Shown piece after piece: positions 20,041-27,959 of a stretch of 64,000 bases of DNA (its first letter is position 1; each line of letters begins with the position of its first letter). The DNA comes from Cereibacter_A azotoformans. GTDB lineage: Bacteria > Pseudomonadota > Alphaproteobacteria > Rhodobacterales > Rhodobacteraceae. Location of the stretch: the NCBI RefSeq assembly GCF_003050905.1, contig NZ_QAOT01000003.1. One strand, 5' to 3'. Below the pieces are notes generated by a model that had not been told where the DNA came from, did not search any database, and saw only the letters and a list, made by a program, of their open reading frames with translations. A program made the position numbers and the translations under genes.

Positions 20041-20055
20041 GTTCGCCCTGTGTTC
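20041..20055 (-). promoter_or_regulatory. LexA/SOS box (GTTC-N7-GTTC)
   Basis: GTTC-GCCCTGT-GTTC is an exact match to the direct-repeat LexA operator of Rhodobacter-type alphaproteobacteria. It lies 17 bases upstream of the imuA-like start and 75 bases upstream of the divergent aldo/keto reductase, so it probably controls the former. Confidence 0.75.
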
Positions 20056-20129
20056 TCAATCCCTCTGGCCGGGGCAACCTTGCCATCGCGGGTGGGTGGG
20101 CTAGGCTGCATCCGCAGAAAAGGAGCCCC

Positions 20130-21173
20130 ATGATGAAGCTGATCCCGCTGGGTCGCACCGACCTGACCGTCTCCGAATTCTGCCTCGGCACGATGACCTG
20201 GGGCAGCCAGAACAGCGAGGCCGAGGCCCATGCCCAGATCGATCTCGCGCTCGATCAGGGGGTGAATTTCCTCGACACGGCCGAGATGTATCCCACCAAC
20301 CCCGTCCTGCCCGAGACCGTCGGCCGGACCGAGACGATCATCGGACACTGGCTTGCCGCGCGCGGCGGGCGCGACCGGATCGTGCTTGCGAGCAAGATCA
20401 CCGGCGAGGGGAGCCCCGCCGTCCGCGACGGCGAGCCGGTGACGCCGACGAGCCTCCGCCGGGCCCTCGAAGGCTCGCTCGGGCGGCTGAAGACCGATCA
20501 TGTCGATCTCTACCAGATCCACTGGCCGAACCGCGGCTCCTACCATTTCCGCAAGATGTGGAGCTACGCGCCCCCCGGCGGCGCCGAGGCCGTGCGCGAG
20601 AACATGCTCGCCGTGCTCGAGGAGGCGCAGGCGCTGGTGGCCGAGGGCAAGGTGCGCCACATCGGCCTGTCGAACGAGACGGTCTGGGGGGCGGCGCAAT
20701 GGCTCTCGCTGGCCGACCGGCACGGGTTGCCGCGGATGGCGACGATCCAGAACGAATATTCGCTCCTCTGCCGGCAGTTCGACACCGACTGGGCCGAGCT
20801 GTCCGTGCTCGAGGAGATGCCGCTTCTGGCCTATTCGCCGCTGGCGGCGGGGCTTCTGTCGGGAAAATATGCGGGCGACGTGACGCCGGACGGTTCGCGG
20901 CGCGAACGCAACGCGACGCTGGGCGGGCGGGTCACCCCCACCGTCTTCGAGGCGGTGGCGGGGTATCTGGGCATCGCCGCGCGGCATGGGCTCGATCCGT
21001 GCCAGATGGCGCTGGCCTTCTGCCGCACGCGGCCCTTCCCGGTGATCCCGATCATCGGCGCGACGTCGCTCGACCAGCTGCGGACCAACCTCGGCGCGGC
21101 GCGGCTGGTGCTCGATCCCGAGGTGCTGGCCGAGATCGCCGCCGCGCGTCGCGCCTGGCCCGCGCCCTTCTGA
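20130..21173 (+). CDS. Aldo/keto reductase (Tas-like)
   Basis: This 347-residue (beta/alpha)8 NADPH-dependent oxidoreductase has the catalytic tetrad elements: Asp and Tyr in NFLDTAEMYP, Lys in IVLASKITG, and His in LYQIHWPNR. Cofactor residues occur in the C-terminal IPIIGATSLDQLRTNL. The length and the LYQIHWPNRG motif fit the Tas/YajO-like branch, which has broad substrate range. A strong AAAAGGAG precedes tandem ATG codons at 20130 and 20133. A large hairpin follows the stop. Confidence 0.92.
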   Translation: MMKLIPLGRTDLTVSEFCLGTMTWGSQNSEAEAHAQIDLALDQGVNFLDTAEMYPTNPVLPETVGRTETIIGHWLAARGGRDRIVLASKITGEGSPAVRDGEPVTPTSLRRALEGSLGRLKTDHVDLYQIHWPNRGSYHFRKMWSYAPPGGAEAVRENMLAVLEEAQALVAEGKVRHIGLSNETVWGAAQWLSLADRHGLPRMATIQNEYSLLCRQFDTDWAELSVLEEMPLLAYSPLAAGLLSGKYAGDVTPDGSRRERNATLGGRVTPTVFEAVAGYLGIAARHGLDPCQMALAFCRTRPFPVIPIIGATSLDQLRTNLGAARLVLDPEVLAEIAAARRAWPAPF

Positions 21174-21190
21174 AAGCCCTTGCAGAGGCG

Positions 21191-21227
21191 CCCGCCTTCG
21201 CGTCCTCTGGCCCGGAGGACGGGCGGG
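21191..21227 (+). terminator. Extended hairpin after the aldo/keto reductase gene
   Basis: A two-part stem CCCGCC-ttcg-CGTCCTC-tggcccg-GAGGACG-GGCGGG forms 13 bp with one bulge, 18 bases after the reductase stop and ahead of the lipoprotein gene. There is no T-run, so it may be an attenuator or mRNA-stabilising element rather than a strict terminator. Confidence 0.5.
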
Positions 21228-21255
21228 CCGCCCTTGGGGGACGAAACGAGACGAC

Positions 21256-21687
21256 ATGCGCCGATCGCTCTTCCTTGTGGCATTGATTGCACTGGGTGCA
21301 TGCAGCCTCGGCTCCGGCTCCGGCTCGGGCGGGGACGATGCCCGGTCGCTGGCGACGCCAGCCGTCGAGGAGACGGCGCTGGCCGAGCCCGAGGCGGCGG
21401 CCGCCGTGCCCGCCCCCCCGGCGACGTCCCCGACCGAGGCCGCCCCTGTGGCGAAATCCCCAAGCCAGCTTGCCTGCGAGGCAAGCGGCGGGCGCTACCT
21501 GCGGGTGAAGGCGCTTTTCACCTGCGTGAAGACCCCGCGCGACGCCGGCAAACGCTGCACGCGCGAGTCGGACTGTTCGGGCCGGTGCCTCGCCCGCTCG
21601 CAGAGCTGTGCGCCCTTCGATCCCCTCCTGGGCTGCAACGACATCCTGGACGATGAGGGGCGGAGGACCACGCTATGTCTCGACTGA
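21256..21687 (+). CDS. Cys-rich predicted lipoprotein
   Basis: This 143-residue precursor has a signal peptide with a clear lipobox (VALIALGAC, acylated Cys16), a Ser/Gly linker, an Ala/Pro/Glu-rich low-complexity stretch (residues 30-68), and a compact C-terminal domain with eight cysteines, including KRCTRESDCSGRC and CLD at the end. The cysteine spacing suggests four disulfides in the periplasm. I recognise no family. It overlaps the next lipoprotein gene by 13 bases and begins a three-gene set of exported proteins. Confidence 0.75.
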   Translation: MRRSLFLVALIALGACSLGSGSGSGGDDARSLATPAVEETALAEPEAAAAVPAPPATSPTEAAPVAKSPSQLACEASGGRYLRVKALFTCVKTPRDAGKRCTRESDCSGRCLARSQSCAPFDPLLGCNDILDDEGRRTTLCLD

Positions 21688-22178
21688 GGCTTCTGCCCCT
21701 GCTGCTGCTGGCCGCCTGCGCATCCCGCGCGCCGGAACCCCCTCCTGCCAGCTTCCGCGATACCGGCCAGCCGATCTGGTCGAACGCGGTGTTCGAGCCG
21801 GCGCGCATCGCGGGCGAGTGGCGCGAGGTGGCGGCCTTCGCACCCCCCGGCGCCTGCCGTCCCGGCGGTGCCTCGATCCAGCCCGCGGCGGGAGGGCTCG
21901 AGATCCGCGGGCGCCTCTGCCTTGGCGGGCGCGAGACCGCGCTTGCCGGTCCGCTGGACGTCACCGGGCCCGGCCGGCTTCTTCCTGCGGGGGGAACCGA
22001 GCCCTGGTGGGTGCTGTGGGTGGATACGGACTATCGCACCCTCGCCATCGGCACGCCCTCGGGCCGGTTCGGCTTCGTGCTGAACCGGGGCGGGCCGCTG
22101 CCGCCCGACCGTCTGACCGCGGCCCGCGAGATCCTCGAATGGAACGGCTACGACCTGGGGCGGTTGGCCCTGTTCTGA
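21675..22178 (+). CDS. Lipocalin-like lipoprotein (Blc-like)
   Basis: This 167-residue precursor has a short signal with lipobox LLLAAC (Cys15). The mature part has FEPARIAGEWREVAAF, which resembles the lipocalin GxW signature at the start of the barrel, later strands such as WWVLWVDTDYRTLAIGTPSGRFGFVLNR, and a final helix RLTAAREILEWNGYD, as in bacterial Blc. Such proteins bind lipids at the outer membrane. Translation is coupled to the preceding gene by overlap. Confidence 0.75.
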   Translation: MSRLRLLPLLLLAACASRAPEPPPASFRDTGQPIWSNAVFEPARIAGEWREVAAFAPPGACRPGGASIQPAAGGLEIRGRLCLGGRETALAGPLDVTGPGRLLPAGGTEPWWVLWVDTDYRTLAIGTPSGRFGFVLNRGGPLPPDRLTAAREILEWNGYDLGRLALF

Positions 22179-22192
22179 CGTCAGGAGTGCTC

Positions 22193-22567
22193 ATGCTGCG
22201 ACCGACCCTCGTCCTTCTCTGCCTGGCCATGCCCGCCCTTGCCGACGAGAGCCCGTGGCTCGGCGACTGGGCCGCCGACCCGGACTGGTGCGCGCAGGCG
22301 GGGCGGACGGGCGAGGTGCCCGAAGCCCCCATCCGCATCACCGACAGCGAGTTGCTGGGCTACGAGAACCGCTGCCGGATCACCGAAACCGACCCGTTGC
22401 AGATCCTGCCCGGAGCGGAGCTGGTGCTCGAATGCGTGGCCGAGGGCGAATCCTTTGCCGATGCGCGGCTGCTGGTGATCGACGCCGCCGACTCGATGCT
22501 GATGCTGGTTCCGGGGGCCGAGCCGCTCCGTCTCAGCCGCTGCCCGGACGGCGCCGCTGCGGAGTGA
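22193..22567 (+). CDS. Small exported protein of unknown function
   Basis: This 124-residue protein starts at ATG 22193 after TCAGGAGTGC. A classical signal peptide (MLRPTLVLLCLAMPALA) is followed by a mature domain with four Cys (about 33, 61, 81 and 117) and motifs WLGDWAADPDWC and ESFADARLLVIDAADSM. The pattern resembles small periplasmic proteins that check metabolite or cell-wall state, but I recognise no family. It lies 14 bases after the lipocalin gene and is probably in the same operon. It is convergent with the Nudix gene. Confidence 0.7.
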   Translation: MLRPTLVLLCLAMPALADESPWLGDWAADPDWCAQAGRTGEVPEAPIRITDSELLGYENRCRITETDPLQILPGAELVLECVAEGESFADARLLVIDAADSMLMLVPGAEPLRLSRCPDGAAAE

Positions 22568-22574
22568 GGCGGGC

Positions 22575-23261
22575 TCACACCAGCCGGCGGAAGGTCGGAA
22601 CCGGCCCGGAATTGTCGAAGAAGGGCACGCCGGCCGAGCCCTCGCCGTTCGCCAGCAGGGCAGAGACTTCGGCCAGCACCACTTCGGTGATGAAGGGCAG
22701 ATCCAGCCGCCGCGCCTGTTCGAGAGGCAGCCACTGAAGATGCGAAAGCTCGTCGCAGGCGGCCGAGAAATCCTCGGGATCGCCGGCCAGGCGCGCGGCA
22801 TCGGCCAGGAAGAAGCGCGCGTCGAACCGGCGCGGGCGGCCGGGCGGCGTGATGGCGCGGAAGACGAAGCGCAGCGCCGAGCCATCCGGCACAAGCCCGC
22901 GGGCCGCGAAACCGCGCCAGCCCTGCGGGGCCTCCCAGCGGCCGGGCAGGCCGAGCGGCAGGCCGGTCTCTTCCCACAGCTCGCGGATCGCGGCGGCCGC
23001 CAGGGCCGAGGCGCCCGGCGCGTCCTGGCCCAGCCGGCGCAGGCAGTCGGGGGCCGGCAGGGCCGCCAACGGCACGTCGGCGTCCACCGCATCCACGGCA
23101 CCGCCCGGAAAGACGAACTTCGACGGCATGAAGGCCGCGGCCGCGCCGCGCATTCCCATCAGGACCTGCGGCCCCGACGCCCCGTCGCGCAACAGGATGA
23201 CCGTGGCCGCGGGCCTGATCCGCGTCTTGTCATCCGCTGCCGGTTCTGCTGCCAAATCCAT
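22575..23261 (-). CDS. Nudix hydrolase
   Basis: This 228-residue Nudix-fold pyrophosphohydrolase begins the domain at RPAATVILLRDG. The Nudix box is GGAVDAVDAD...AAIRELWEETGLPLG, with an insertion of about 30 residues between the GG and REL parts, as seen in NUDT19/YtkD-like subfamilies. The REXXEE core is REL-W-EE, so metal binding should be intact. The C terminus recognises a CoA or nucleotide substrate in relatives; the substrate here is unknown. Its first 32 bases overlap the end of the DUF983 gene upstream. Confidence 0.9.
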   Translation of the reverse strand: MDLAAEPAADDKTRIRPAATVILLRDGASGPQVLMGMRGAAAAFMPSKFVFPGGAVDAVDADVPLAALPAPDCLRRLGQDAPGASALAAAAIRELWEETGLPLGLPGRWEAPQGWRGFAARGLVPDGSALRFVFRAITPPGRPRRFDARFFLADAARLAGDPEDFSAACDELSHLQWLPLEQARRLDLPFITEVVLAEVSALLANGEGSAGVPFFDNSGPVPTFRRLV

Positions 23262-23640
23262 GCATCCTCTTCGCCCATTGCAGGCCCACCATGGCGCCTT
23301 TGAGGCGGGGCAGCAAGAAGAGCGAGAGGGCGACCGTGCCGATCCCGAAGATGGTGGCCAGCATGGCCGGATCGGGGCGGAACTCGACGAAGGCCCACAG
23401 GATGACCGGCGCCATCAGGTGGCCGACAATGAGGATGGTGAGATAGGCCGGCCCGTCGTCGGCGCGGTGGTGATGGAGGCTCTCGCCGCAGACCGGACAG
23501 TTGTCGCGCACCGTCAGATAGCCACGCATCATCGGACCCGAGCCGCAGCGGGGGCAGACCCGGTTCCACCCGCGCCAGAGCGCGGGACCGAGAAGCCGCT
23601 CTTCGTCCTCGGCTTCGAAATCCAGTGAACCGTCCCGCAT
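23230..23640 (-). CDS. DUF983 zinc-ribbon membrane protein
   Basis: This 136-residue protein has two zinc-ribbon pairs, CPRCGSGPM and CPVCGESLHHH, at about residues 28-58, then two membrane helices (YLTILIVGHLMAPVILWAFV and AMLATIFGIGTVALSLFLLP). This matches DUF983, found near cytochrome oxidase and Nudix genes in alphaproteobacteria. The start ATG 23640 (MRDGSLDF) is chosen over an in-frame site six codons upstream. An inverted repeat GCTGCCTC/GAGGCAGC (23641-23690) sits directly upstream and may shape the leader. Confidence 0.85.
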   Translation of the reverse strand: MRDGSLDFEAEDEERLLGPALWRGWNRVCPRCGSGPMMRGYLTVRDNCPVCGESLHHHRADDGPAYLTILIVGHLMAPVILWAFVEFRPDPAMLATIFGIGTVALSLFLLPRLKGAMVGLQWAKRMHGFGSRTGSG

Positions 23641-23841
23641 GCTGCCTCCGACTCGCAAGCACTCTCCGGATGCCGAACGTGCGAGGCAGCGCCCTGTTCC
23701 GATATGGCGCGGATCTTAATCCATGTGTTTCGGATTCATCTATTGCGATTTTCGGCCAAGCCGCGACGGAACCCCGGCCGGGGGGCGTATGAGATGCGCA
23801 AACAGGCAGCAGCGGCTGTCGCGACGCAAGGAGATACAGAG

Positions 23842-24483
23842 ATGACTCGTTCCACCATGCTGAAGGCTGCAGCCCTCACGGCCCTTGTCCTGTCTGCGGG
23901 GGGCGCGATCGCCCAGCAGGGTCAGGGGATGGGCCCGGGGGCCGGACAGGGTCAGGGGATGGGCCAGATGGGCCAGGGGCAGGGAATGGGGCCCGGCCCT
24001 TGCGCGCAGGGCGCCGACTGCCCCGCGGCGGGCATGGGTATGGGACCCGGCGCGGGCGCTGACCGCGGCCGGGGCGGCTTTGGCCCGCGTGGCCCGATGA
24101 TGGACTTCGAGGCCCTCGACACGGATGGCAACGGCACGGTGACACGGGCCGAACTGGAAGCGGCCCGCGCGGCGCGCGTGGAGAATGCCGATGCGAACGG
24201 CGACGGCCTGCTTTCGGCCGAAGAGCTGACCGCGCTGCATGCCGCACGGATGATGCCGCGGATCGAGGCCAAGACCCGGCGCATGATCGAGCGGTTCGAC
24301 GCGAACGGCGACGGGATGCTCTCGGTTTCGGAACTGGCCGCCGGGCCCGGTCCGCTGATGTTCTTCGACCGTCTGGATGCGGATGGCGACGGCACGCTGA
24401 CCCGGGAAGAGGCGCAGGCCGCCGGGAAGTCCCGCGGCCGCGGCCACCACGGCCACCACGGCCCGCGGTTCTTCGACCGCTGA
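23842..24483 (+). CDS. Exported EF-hand protein with four calcium loops
   Basis: This 213-residue precursor starts at ATG 23842 after AAGGAG, with signal peptide MTRSTMLKAAALTALVLSAGG...AIAQ. A Gly/Met/Gln-rich spacer of GQGMGP-type repeats (about 25-75) precedes four canonical EF-hand loops: DTDGNGTVTRAE, DANGDGLLSAEE, DANGDGMLSVSE and DADGDGTLTREE. The C terminus is His/Gly-rich (RGHHGHHGPRFF) and could bind other metals. It is periplasmic or extracellular. It is followed, after a hairpin, by the ECF sigma operon, a conserved-looking arrangement. Confidence 0.88.
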   Translation: MTRSTMLKAAALTALVLSAGGAIAQQGQGMGPGAGQGQGMGQMGQGQGMGPGPCAQGADCPAAGMGMGPGAGADRGRGGFGPRGPMMDFEALDTDGNGTVTRAELEAARAARVENADANGDGLLSAEELTALHAARMMPRIEAKTRRMIERFDANGDGMLSVSELAAGPGPLMFFDRLDADGDGTLTREEAQAAGKSRGRGHHGHHGPRFFDR

Positions 24484-24493
24484 GACGGTGTCT

Positions 24494-24523
24494 CCCGCCC
24501 GGCGCCGTGTGTCGCCGGGCGGG
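24494..24523 (+). terminator. Strong hairpin between EF-hand and sigma-factor genes
   Basis: An 11-bp perfect stem CCCGCCCGGCG/CGCCGGGCGGG with an 8-base loop (CCGTGTGT) starts 10 bases after the EF-hand stop. It is followed by AAATT rather than a T-run. It probably ends or attenuates the upstream transcript. Confidence 0.6.
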
Positions 24524-24564
24524 AAATTGCAGGTTCGGCACGGTTGCGCTAGTCCGGGAACAGG

Positions 24565-25158
24565 ATGGAAATGCCGTTCGACGCCCTTTCCGACGTCTCT
24601 GACGAGGCGTTGCTCGTGCTCTACGCCAACGGTGACCCGGCGGCGGCGCGGGCGCTGACGCTGCGGCTGGCTCCTCGGGTGCTGGCCGTGGCCACGCGGA
24701 TGCTGTCGGACCGGGCCGAGGCCGAGGATGTGACGCAGGAGGCGATGCTCCGGCTCTGGCGCGTCGCGCCCGACTGGCGGCAGGGCGAGGCGCGGGTCTC
24801 GACCTGGCTCTACCGGGTGGTGTGCAACCTCTGCACCGACCGGCTGCGCGGCCGTCGCCGGCGGGCCTCGACGACCCTCGATGATGCACCCGAGCCGTGC
24901 GACGCCGCTCCGGGTGTCGAGGCGGCCATGATCGAGGGCGATCGGATGCGGGCGCTCGACGCGGCGCTGGCGGCGCTGCCCGAACGCCAGCGGCAGGCGG
25001 TGGTGCTGCGCCACCTCGAGGGGCTCTCGAATCCCGAGATCGCCGAGGTGATGCAGGTCGGGGTCGAGGCGGTCGAGAGCCTGACCGCGCGGGGCAAGCG
25101 GGCTCTGGCGGCGCTGCTCGCGGGGCAGCGGGCCGAACTGGGTTATGGAGAAGGCTGA
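24565..25158 (+). CDS. ECF-type RNA polymerase sigma factor
   Basis: This 197-residue sigma factor has a sigma-2 region at about 25-95 (DRAEAEDVTQEAMLRLWRVAPDW) and a sigma-4 region at about 130-190 (LPERQRQAVVLRHLEGLSNPEIAEVMQVGVEAVESL, quoted here as landmarks LPERQRQAVVLRHLEG and NPEIAEVMQVGVEAVES). It lacks regions 1.1, 1.2 and 3, as ECF factors do. Its stop region overlaps the next reading frame, which encodes a single-pass membrane protein suited to be its anti-sigma. Target promoters are unknown; the EF-hand gene upstream and its own operon are candidates. Confidence 0.9.
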   Translation: MEMPFDALSDVSDEALLVLYANGDPAAARALTLRLAPRVLAVATRMLSDRAEAEDVTQEAMLRLWRVAPDWRQGEARVSTWLYRVVCNLCTDRLRGRRRRASTTLDDAPEPCDAAPGVEAAMIEGDRMRALDAALAALPERQRQAVVLRHLEGLSNPEIAEVMQVGVEAVESLTARGKRALAALLAGQRAELGYGEG

Positions 25159-25159
25159 G

Positions 25160-25516
25160 ATGCGCGACAGCGATCTGGACGATCTTTTTGCCGAGGCGCG
25201 GCGAGAGTCTCCCGCGCCCTCCGCCGATCTGATGATGCGGATCCTTGCGGATGCGGCTGCCGAGATGCCGGTGCAACCGGCGCCGGTCCGGTCCGTGCCG
25301 CGGCGGACGGCAGGCGCCCGGTTCGCGCTCTTCGGCGGCGGAGGGCTCTTTGCCGGCCTCGCGACCGCAACGCTGGTCGGGGTCTGGATCGGCATCGCCC
25401 AGCCGCCTGTTGCCGAGGTGCTCTGGCCGGGCACCTCGGGCGACCCGCTGGAAACGATGGACCTCGCGCCCGGTTACGAACTCTTTGCAAGCCTCGACGC
25501 GCCGGTGGAAGGCTGA
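25160..25516 (+). CDS. Single-pass membrane protein, candidate anti-sigma factor
   Basis: This 118-residue protein starts at ATG 25160, two bases past the sigma TGA; a start at 25145 overlapping the sigma gene is also possible. The N-terminal cytosolic helix (MRDSDLDDLFAEARRESPAPS) is followed by one membrane helix (about 50-75, FGGGGLFAGLATATLVGVWIG) and a short periplasmic tail. The size and topology match CnrY-like anti-sigma factors, but there is no zinc-binding motif. The role is inferred from position between an ECF sigma and a CnrX-like protein. Confidence 0.6.
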   Translation: MRDSDLDDLFAEARRESPAPSADLMMRILADAAAEMPVQPAPVRSVPRRTAGARFALFGGGGLFAGLATATLVGVWIGIAQPPVAEVLWPGTSGDPLETMDLAPGYELFASLDAPVEG

Positions 25517-25519
25517 GAC

Positions 25520-26035
25520 ATGACCGAGATGACACCCAAGCCCACGCCGCGCTCGCCGCTCTGGATGAGGATCGCGCTGGCCGTTTCCCTTGCTGTCAAC
25601 CTGGCCATCGTCGGGGTCGCGGGAGGATCGTTCTGGCGCGTGCATTCCGAGGGCGGGATGCGGGGCCCGGTGCGCGACCTGGGTTTTGGCCCCTTCTCCG
25701 AGGCGCTGGCGCCCGAGGATCGCAGGGAGATGCGGCAAGCCTTCCTCGACCAGCGGGGCGACTTCCGCCAGGTGCGCCGCGAGATGCGCGAGGATTTCCG
25801 CACGATGCTGGCGACCCTGCGGGCCGAGCCCTTCGATCCCGTCGCCCTGCAGGCCGTCCTCGACCGGCAGCAGCGGCGCGGGGCCGAGGCCGCGGCGCTG
25901 GGCTCGCGGCTTCTGGCAAGCCGGATCGAGGCCATGACCCCGGCCGAGCGTCGCGCCTTCGCCACCCGGCTCGAGGCGAGCCTGACCCGCAAGGGCCATC
26001 ACGGCGAGCGCCACGAGGCGCGCGGGCGCGACTGA
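25520..26035 (+). CDS. Periplasmic heavy-metal-sensor-like protein (CnrX/CpxP-like)
   Basis: This 171-residue protein has one N-terminal membrane anchor (about 16-38) and a periplasmic, highly charged four-helix region (REMRQAFLDQRGDFRQVRREMREDF and SRIEAMTPAERRAFATRLEAS, shown as fragments), the layout of the metal-resistance/CnrX/CpxP family. The C terminus is His-rich (RKGHHGERHE). In CnrYXH systems the periplasmic CnrX controls the anti-sigma CnrY and thereby the sigma CnrH; the same gene set (sigma, membrane, sensor) is seen here. The ligand is unknown. Confidence 0.72.
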   Translation: MTEMTPKPTPRSPLWMRIALAVSLAVNLAIVGVAGGSFWRVHSEGGMRGPVRDLGFGPFSEALAPEDRREMRQAFLDQRGDFRQVRREMREDFRTMLATLRAEPFDPVALQAVLDRQQRRGAEAAALGSRLLASRIEAMTPAERRAFATRLEASLTRKGHHGERHEARGRD

Positions 26036-26116
26036 TCCCCGCGCTTCTGTCGCACTGCGGCATCCCACGGGAGCCGCCGCGACGGCGCCAGCGCGACTCC
26101 TGGTTCGGCCGAAGGA

Positions 26117-27502
26117 TCAGGCCACGGCGCTTCGCTCGATCGTGACCTGGTTCCGCCCGCCCGATTTCGCGATCAGAAGCGCGCTGTCGGCGCGGTTGAC
26201 CACTTGATCCACCGTCTCGACCCGGCGCCCCCCGTCATCCAGCGAGAAGGCGAGACCGACCGAGATCGTCACCCGCAGGCTGCCGCCGCAGGGGAGGCTC
26301 ACGGGCTGTTCCTCGATGGCCTCGCGCAGCCGTTCGGCCACCGCGCGGGCCTCGTCGGGACGCCGGACGTCGGGCAGAGCCACCAGAAACTCCTCGCCGC
26401 CGATCCGGGCGATCAGGTCGCCGGGGCGGAGGTTGGCGTGAAGCCGCCGCGCCACCTCGACCAGCACGGCGTCACCCGCCCCGTGGCCCCAGCGGTCGTT
26501 CACCGACTTGAAGCGGTCAAGATCGATCACCATCACCGCGAACCGCTCGCCGGCCGCCTGCGCCCTTTCGGCCACGGCCGCGAGATGCGCGCCGGCGTAG
26601 CGGCGGTTGTAGAGCCCCGTCAGCGGATCGACGACCGCAAGGCGCAGCCCGTTCTGCAGGGTGGCCCGCGTGGCGTCGGCCCGGCGCTTGCGGCGCAGGA
26701 GGTTCCTCAGCCGGAGCCGGGCCTCGCGCGGGTCGAAGGTCGCCGGCAGCAGGTCGTTCGCGCCGAGGTCGTAGGCCATCGCGGCGCCTTCGCCCGCCAC
26801 CTCGCCCCGGACGATGCAGACGGCCGCGTGCCGCGTCCCCGCCCGGCTCCGCAGGTCGGACATGAGCCGCAGCCCGCCCCCGGGGCCGTCGAGGTCGGCA
26901 TCGATCAGGAAGATGTCGGGGGTGGTGCCGCCCTCGGCCAGCGCCTCCTCGCGGCTCTGGACCAAGAGGCGGTCCGGCATCAGCGCCTGCAGCTCCTTCC
27001 GCCAGCGCATCGCAAGCTCGGTCCGGCCGGCGACCAGCGCGATCAACCCCGGTCCCTCGAAGGCCTCCGCCTGCTCGGCAAGGCCGAGCGCCCGGAGCGC
27101 CGCGCCGCGGATCGCCCCCTCTCCGGGCGTGTCGCGCAGCCGCATCAGCCGCCGCAGCCGCGCCATCAGCACCAGATCGTCCACCGGCTTGGCCATGTAA
27201 TCGTCCGCCCCCTCGGCCAGCGCCTCGAGCCGGATCCCGGCATCGCGCGAGGCCGAGATCATGATCACCGGGATGTCGCGGGTGACCGGGTCCCTGCGCA
27301 GCCGGCGCAGCACCTCGATCCCGTCCAGGTCCGGCAGGCTGCAGTCGAGAAGGATGAGGTCGGGGATCTCCGCCCGCGCCAACGTCAGGCACGAGGCCCC
27401 GTCGCCCGCCAGAAGCGGACGGTAGCACGCCGCCGCCAGCTTGACCTTGAGGACGATGCGGTTCGTCGCAACATTGTCCGTAATAAGAACCTTCCCGCCC
27501 AT
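26117..27502 (-). CDS. pleD: PleD-like diguanylate cyclase response regulator (REC-REC-GGDEF)
   Basis: This 461-residue cytosolic protein begins MGGKVLITDNVATNR. The first receiver (1-125) has the phospho-acceptor Asp in LILLDCSLPD and Lys in YMAKPVDD, though the acidic pair reads D-N rather than D-D. The second receiver (about 150-280) keeps Asp in IDADLDG but lacks the Lys (PATFDPRE), a degenerate adaptor as in Caulobacter PleD. The GGDEF domain has ARIGGEEFLV and an upstream RPGD inhibitory site. It makes c-di-GMP. Symbol assigned from domain order. Confidence 0.9.
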   Translation of the reverse strand: MGGKVLITDNVATNRIVLKVKLAAACYRPLLAGDGASCLTLARAEIPDLILLDCSLPDLDGIEVLRRLRRDPVTRDIPVIMISASRDAGIRLEALAEGADDYMAKPVDDLVLMARLRRLMRLRDTPGEGAIRGAALRALGLAEQAEAFEGPGLIALVAGRTELAMRWRKELQALMPDRLLVQSREEALAEGGTTPDIFLIDADLDGPGGGLRLMSDLRSRAGTRHAAVCIVRGEVAGEGAAMAYDLGANDLLPATFDPREARLRLRNLLRRKRRADATRATLQNGLRLAVVDPLTGLYNRRYAGAHLAAVAERAQAAGERFAVMVIDLDRFKSVNDRWGHGAGDAVLVEVARRLHANLRPGDLIARIGGEEFLVALPDVRRPDEARAVAERLREAIEEQPVSLPCGGSLRVTISVGLAFSLDDGGRRVETVDQVVNRADSALLIAKSGGRNQVTIERSAVA

Positions 27503-27622
27503 TACGTTTGTATTCCTGCCTCGCCAGGCCCACAGATTGGGGCGGAAACGGTTAAAACTTCCTTTCGGATCTACCGTGGATGTGCTTTGACCGGGGCGCG
27601 CAGAATGACACGGGGGATCATC

Positions 27623-27901
27623 ATGCGGCAACAAATCGCCGAGACGCTGGCGCTGGAGGCCCTCGGCTGGATCGCGGCCCAGGAGGGGTTGCTCGACGCC
27701 TTCCTCCACATGAGCGGCGCCACGATCGAGGATGTCCGCCGCGACGCCGGAAAGCCGGCCTTCCTGATCGGCGTGCTCGACTTCCTCATGGCGGAAGATG
27801 CCCGCGTCATGAGCTTTTGCGACGCGCATGGGCACGATTATGAGGCGCCGATGCGCGCACGCGCCGCACTGCCGGGCGGTAGGGCCCATCATTGGACATG
27901 A
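27623..27901 (+). CDS. DUF3572 family protein
   Basis: This 92-residue all-helical cytosolic protein includes MRQQIAETLALEALGWIAAQ, FLHMSGATIEDVRRDAGKPAFLIGVLDFLM (quoted as pieces) and a C-terminal HDYEAPMRARAALPGG. It matches the small alphaproteobacterial DUF3572 family, often beside pleD/divK-type genes. ATG 27623 is chosen for the GGGGGA site six bases upstream; ATG 27605 is possible. It is divergent from the PleD-like gene. Function unknown. Confidence 0.8.
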   Translation: MRQQIAETLALEALGWIAAQEGLLDAFLHMSGATIEDVRRDAGKPAFLIGVLDFLMAEDARVMSFCDAHGHDYEAPMRARAALPGGRAHHWT

Positions 27902-27959
27902 TCCCGTTGCAAAGGTTTTGCAGCTTGCGCACTGTTTCCGCGCGTAGGGAGGACGCGAC

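Noticed and set aside
27907..27922. TTGCAAA-GG-TTTTGCA upstream of the HAD gene as another PccR-type operator
   Set aside because: The halves are imperfect and spacing is 2, unlike both the N4 and N12 sites; context does not suggest propionate metabolism.
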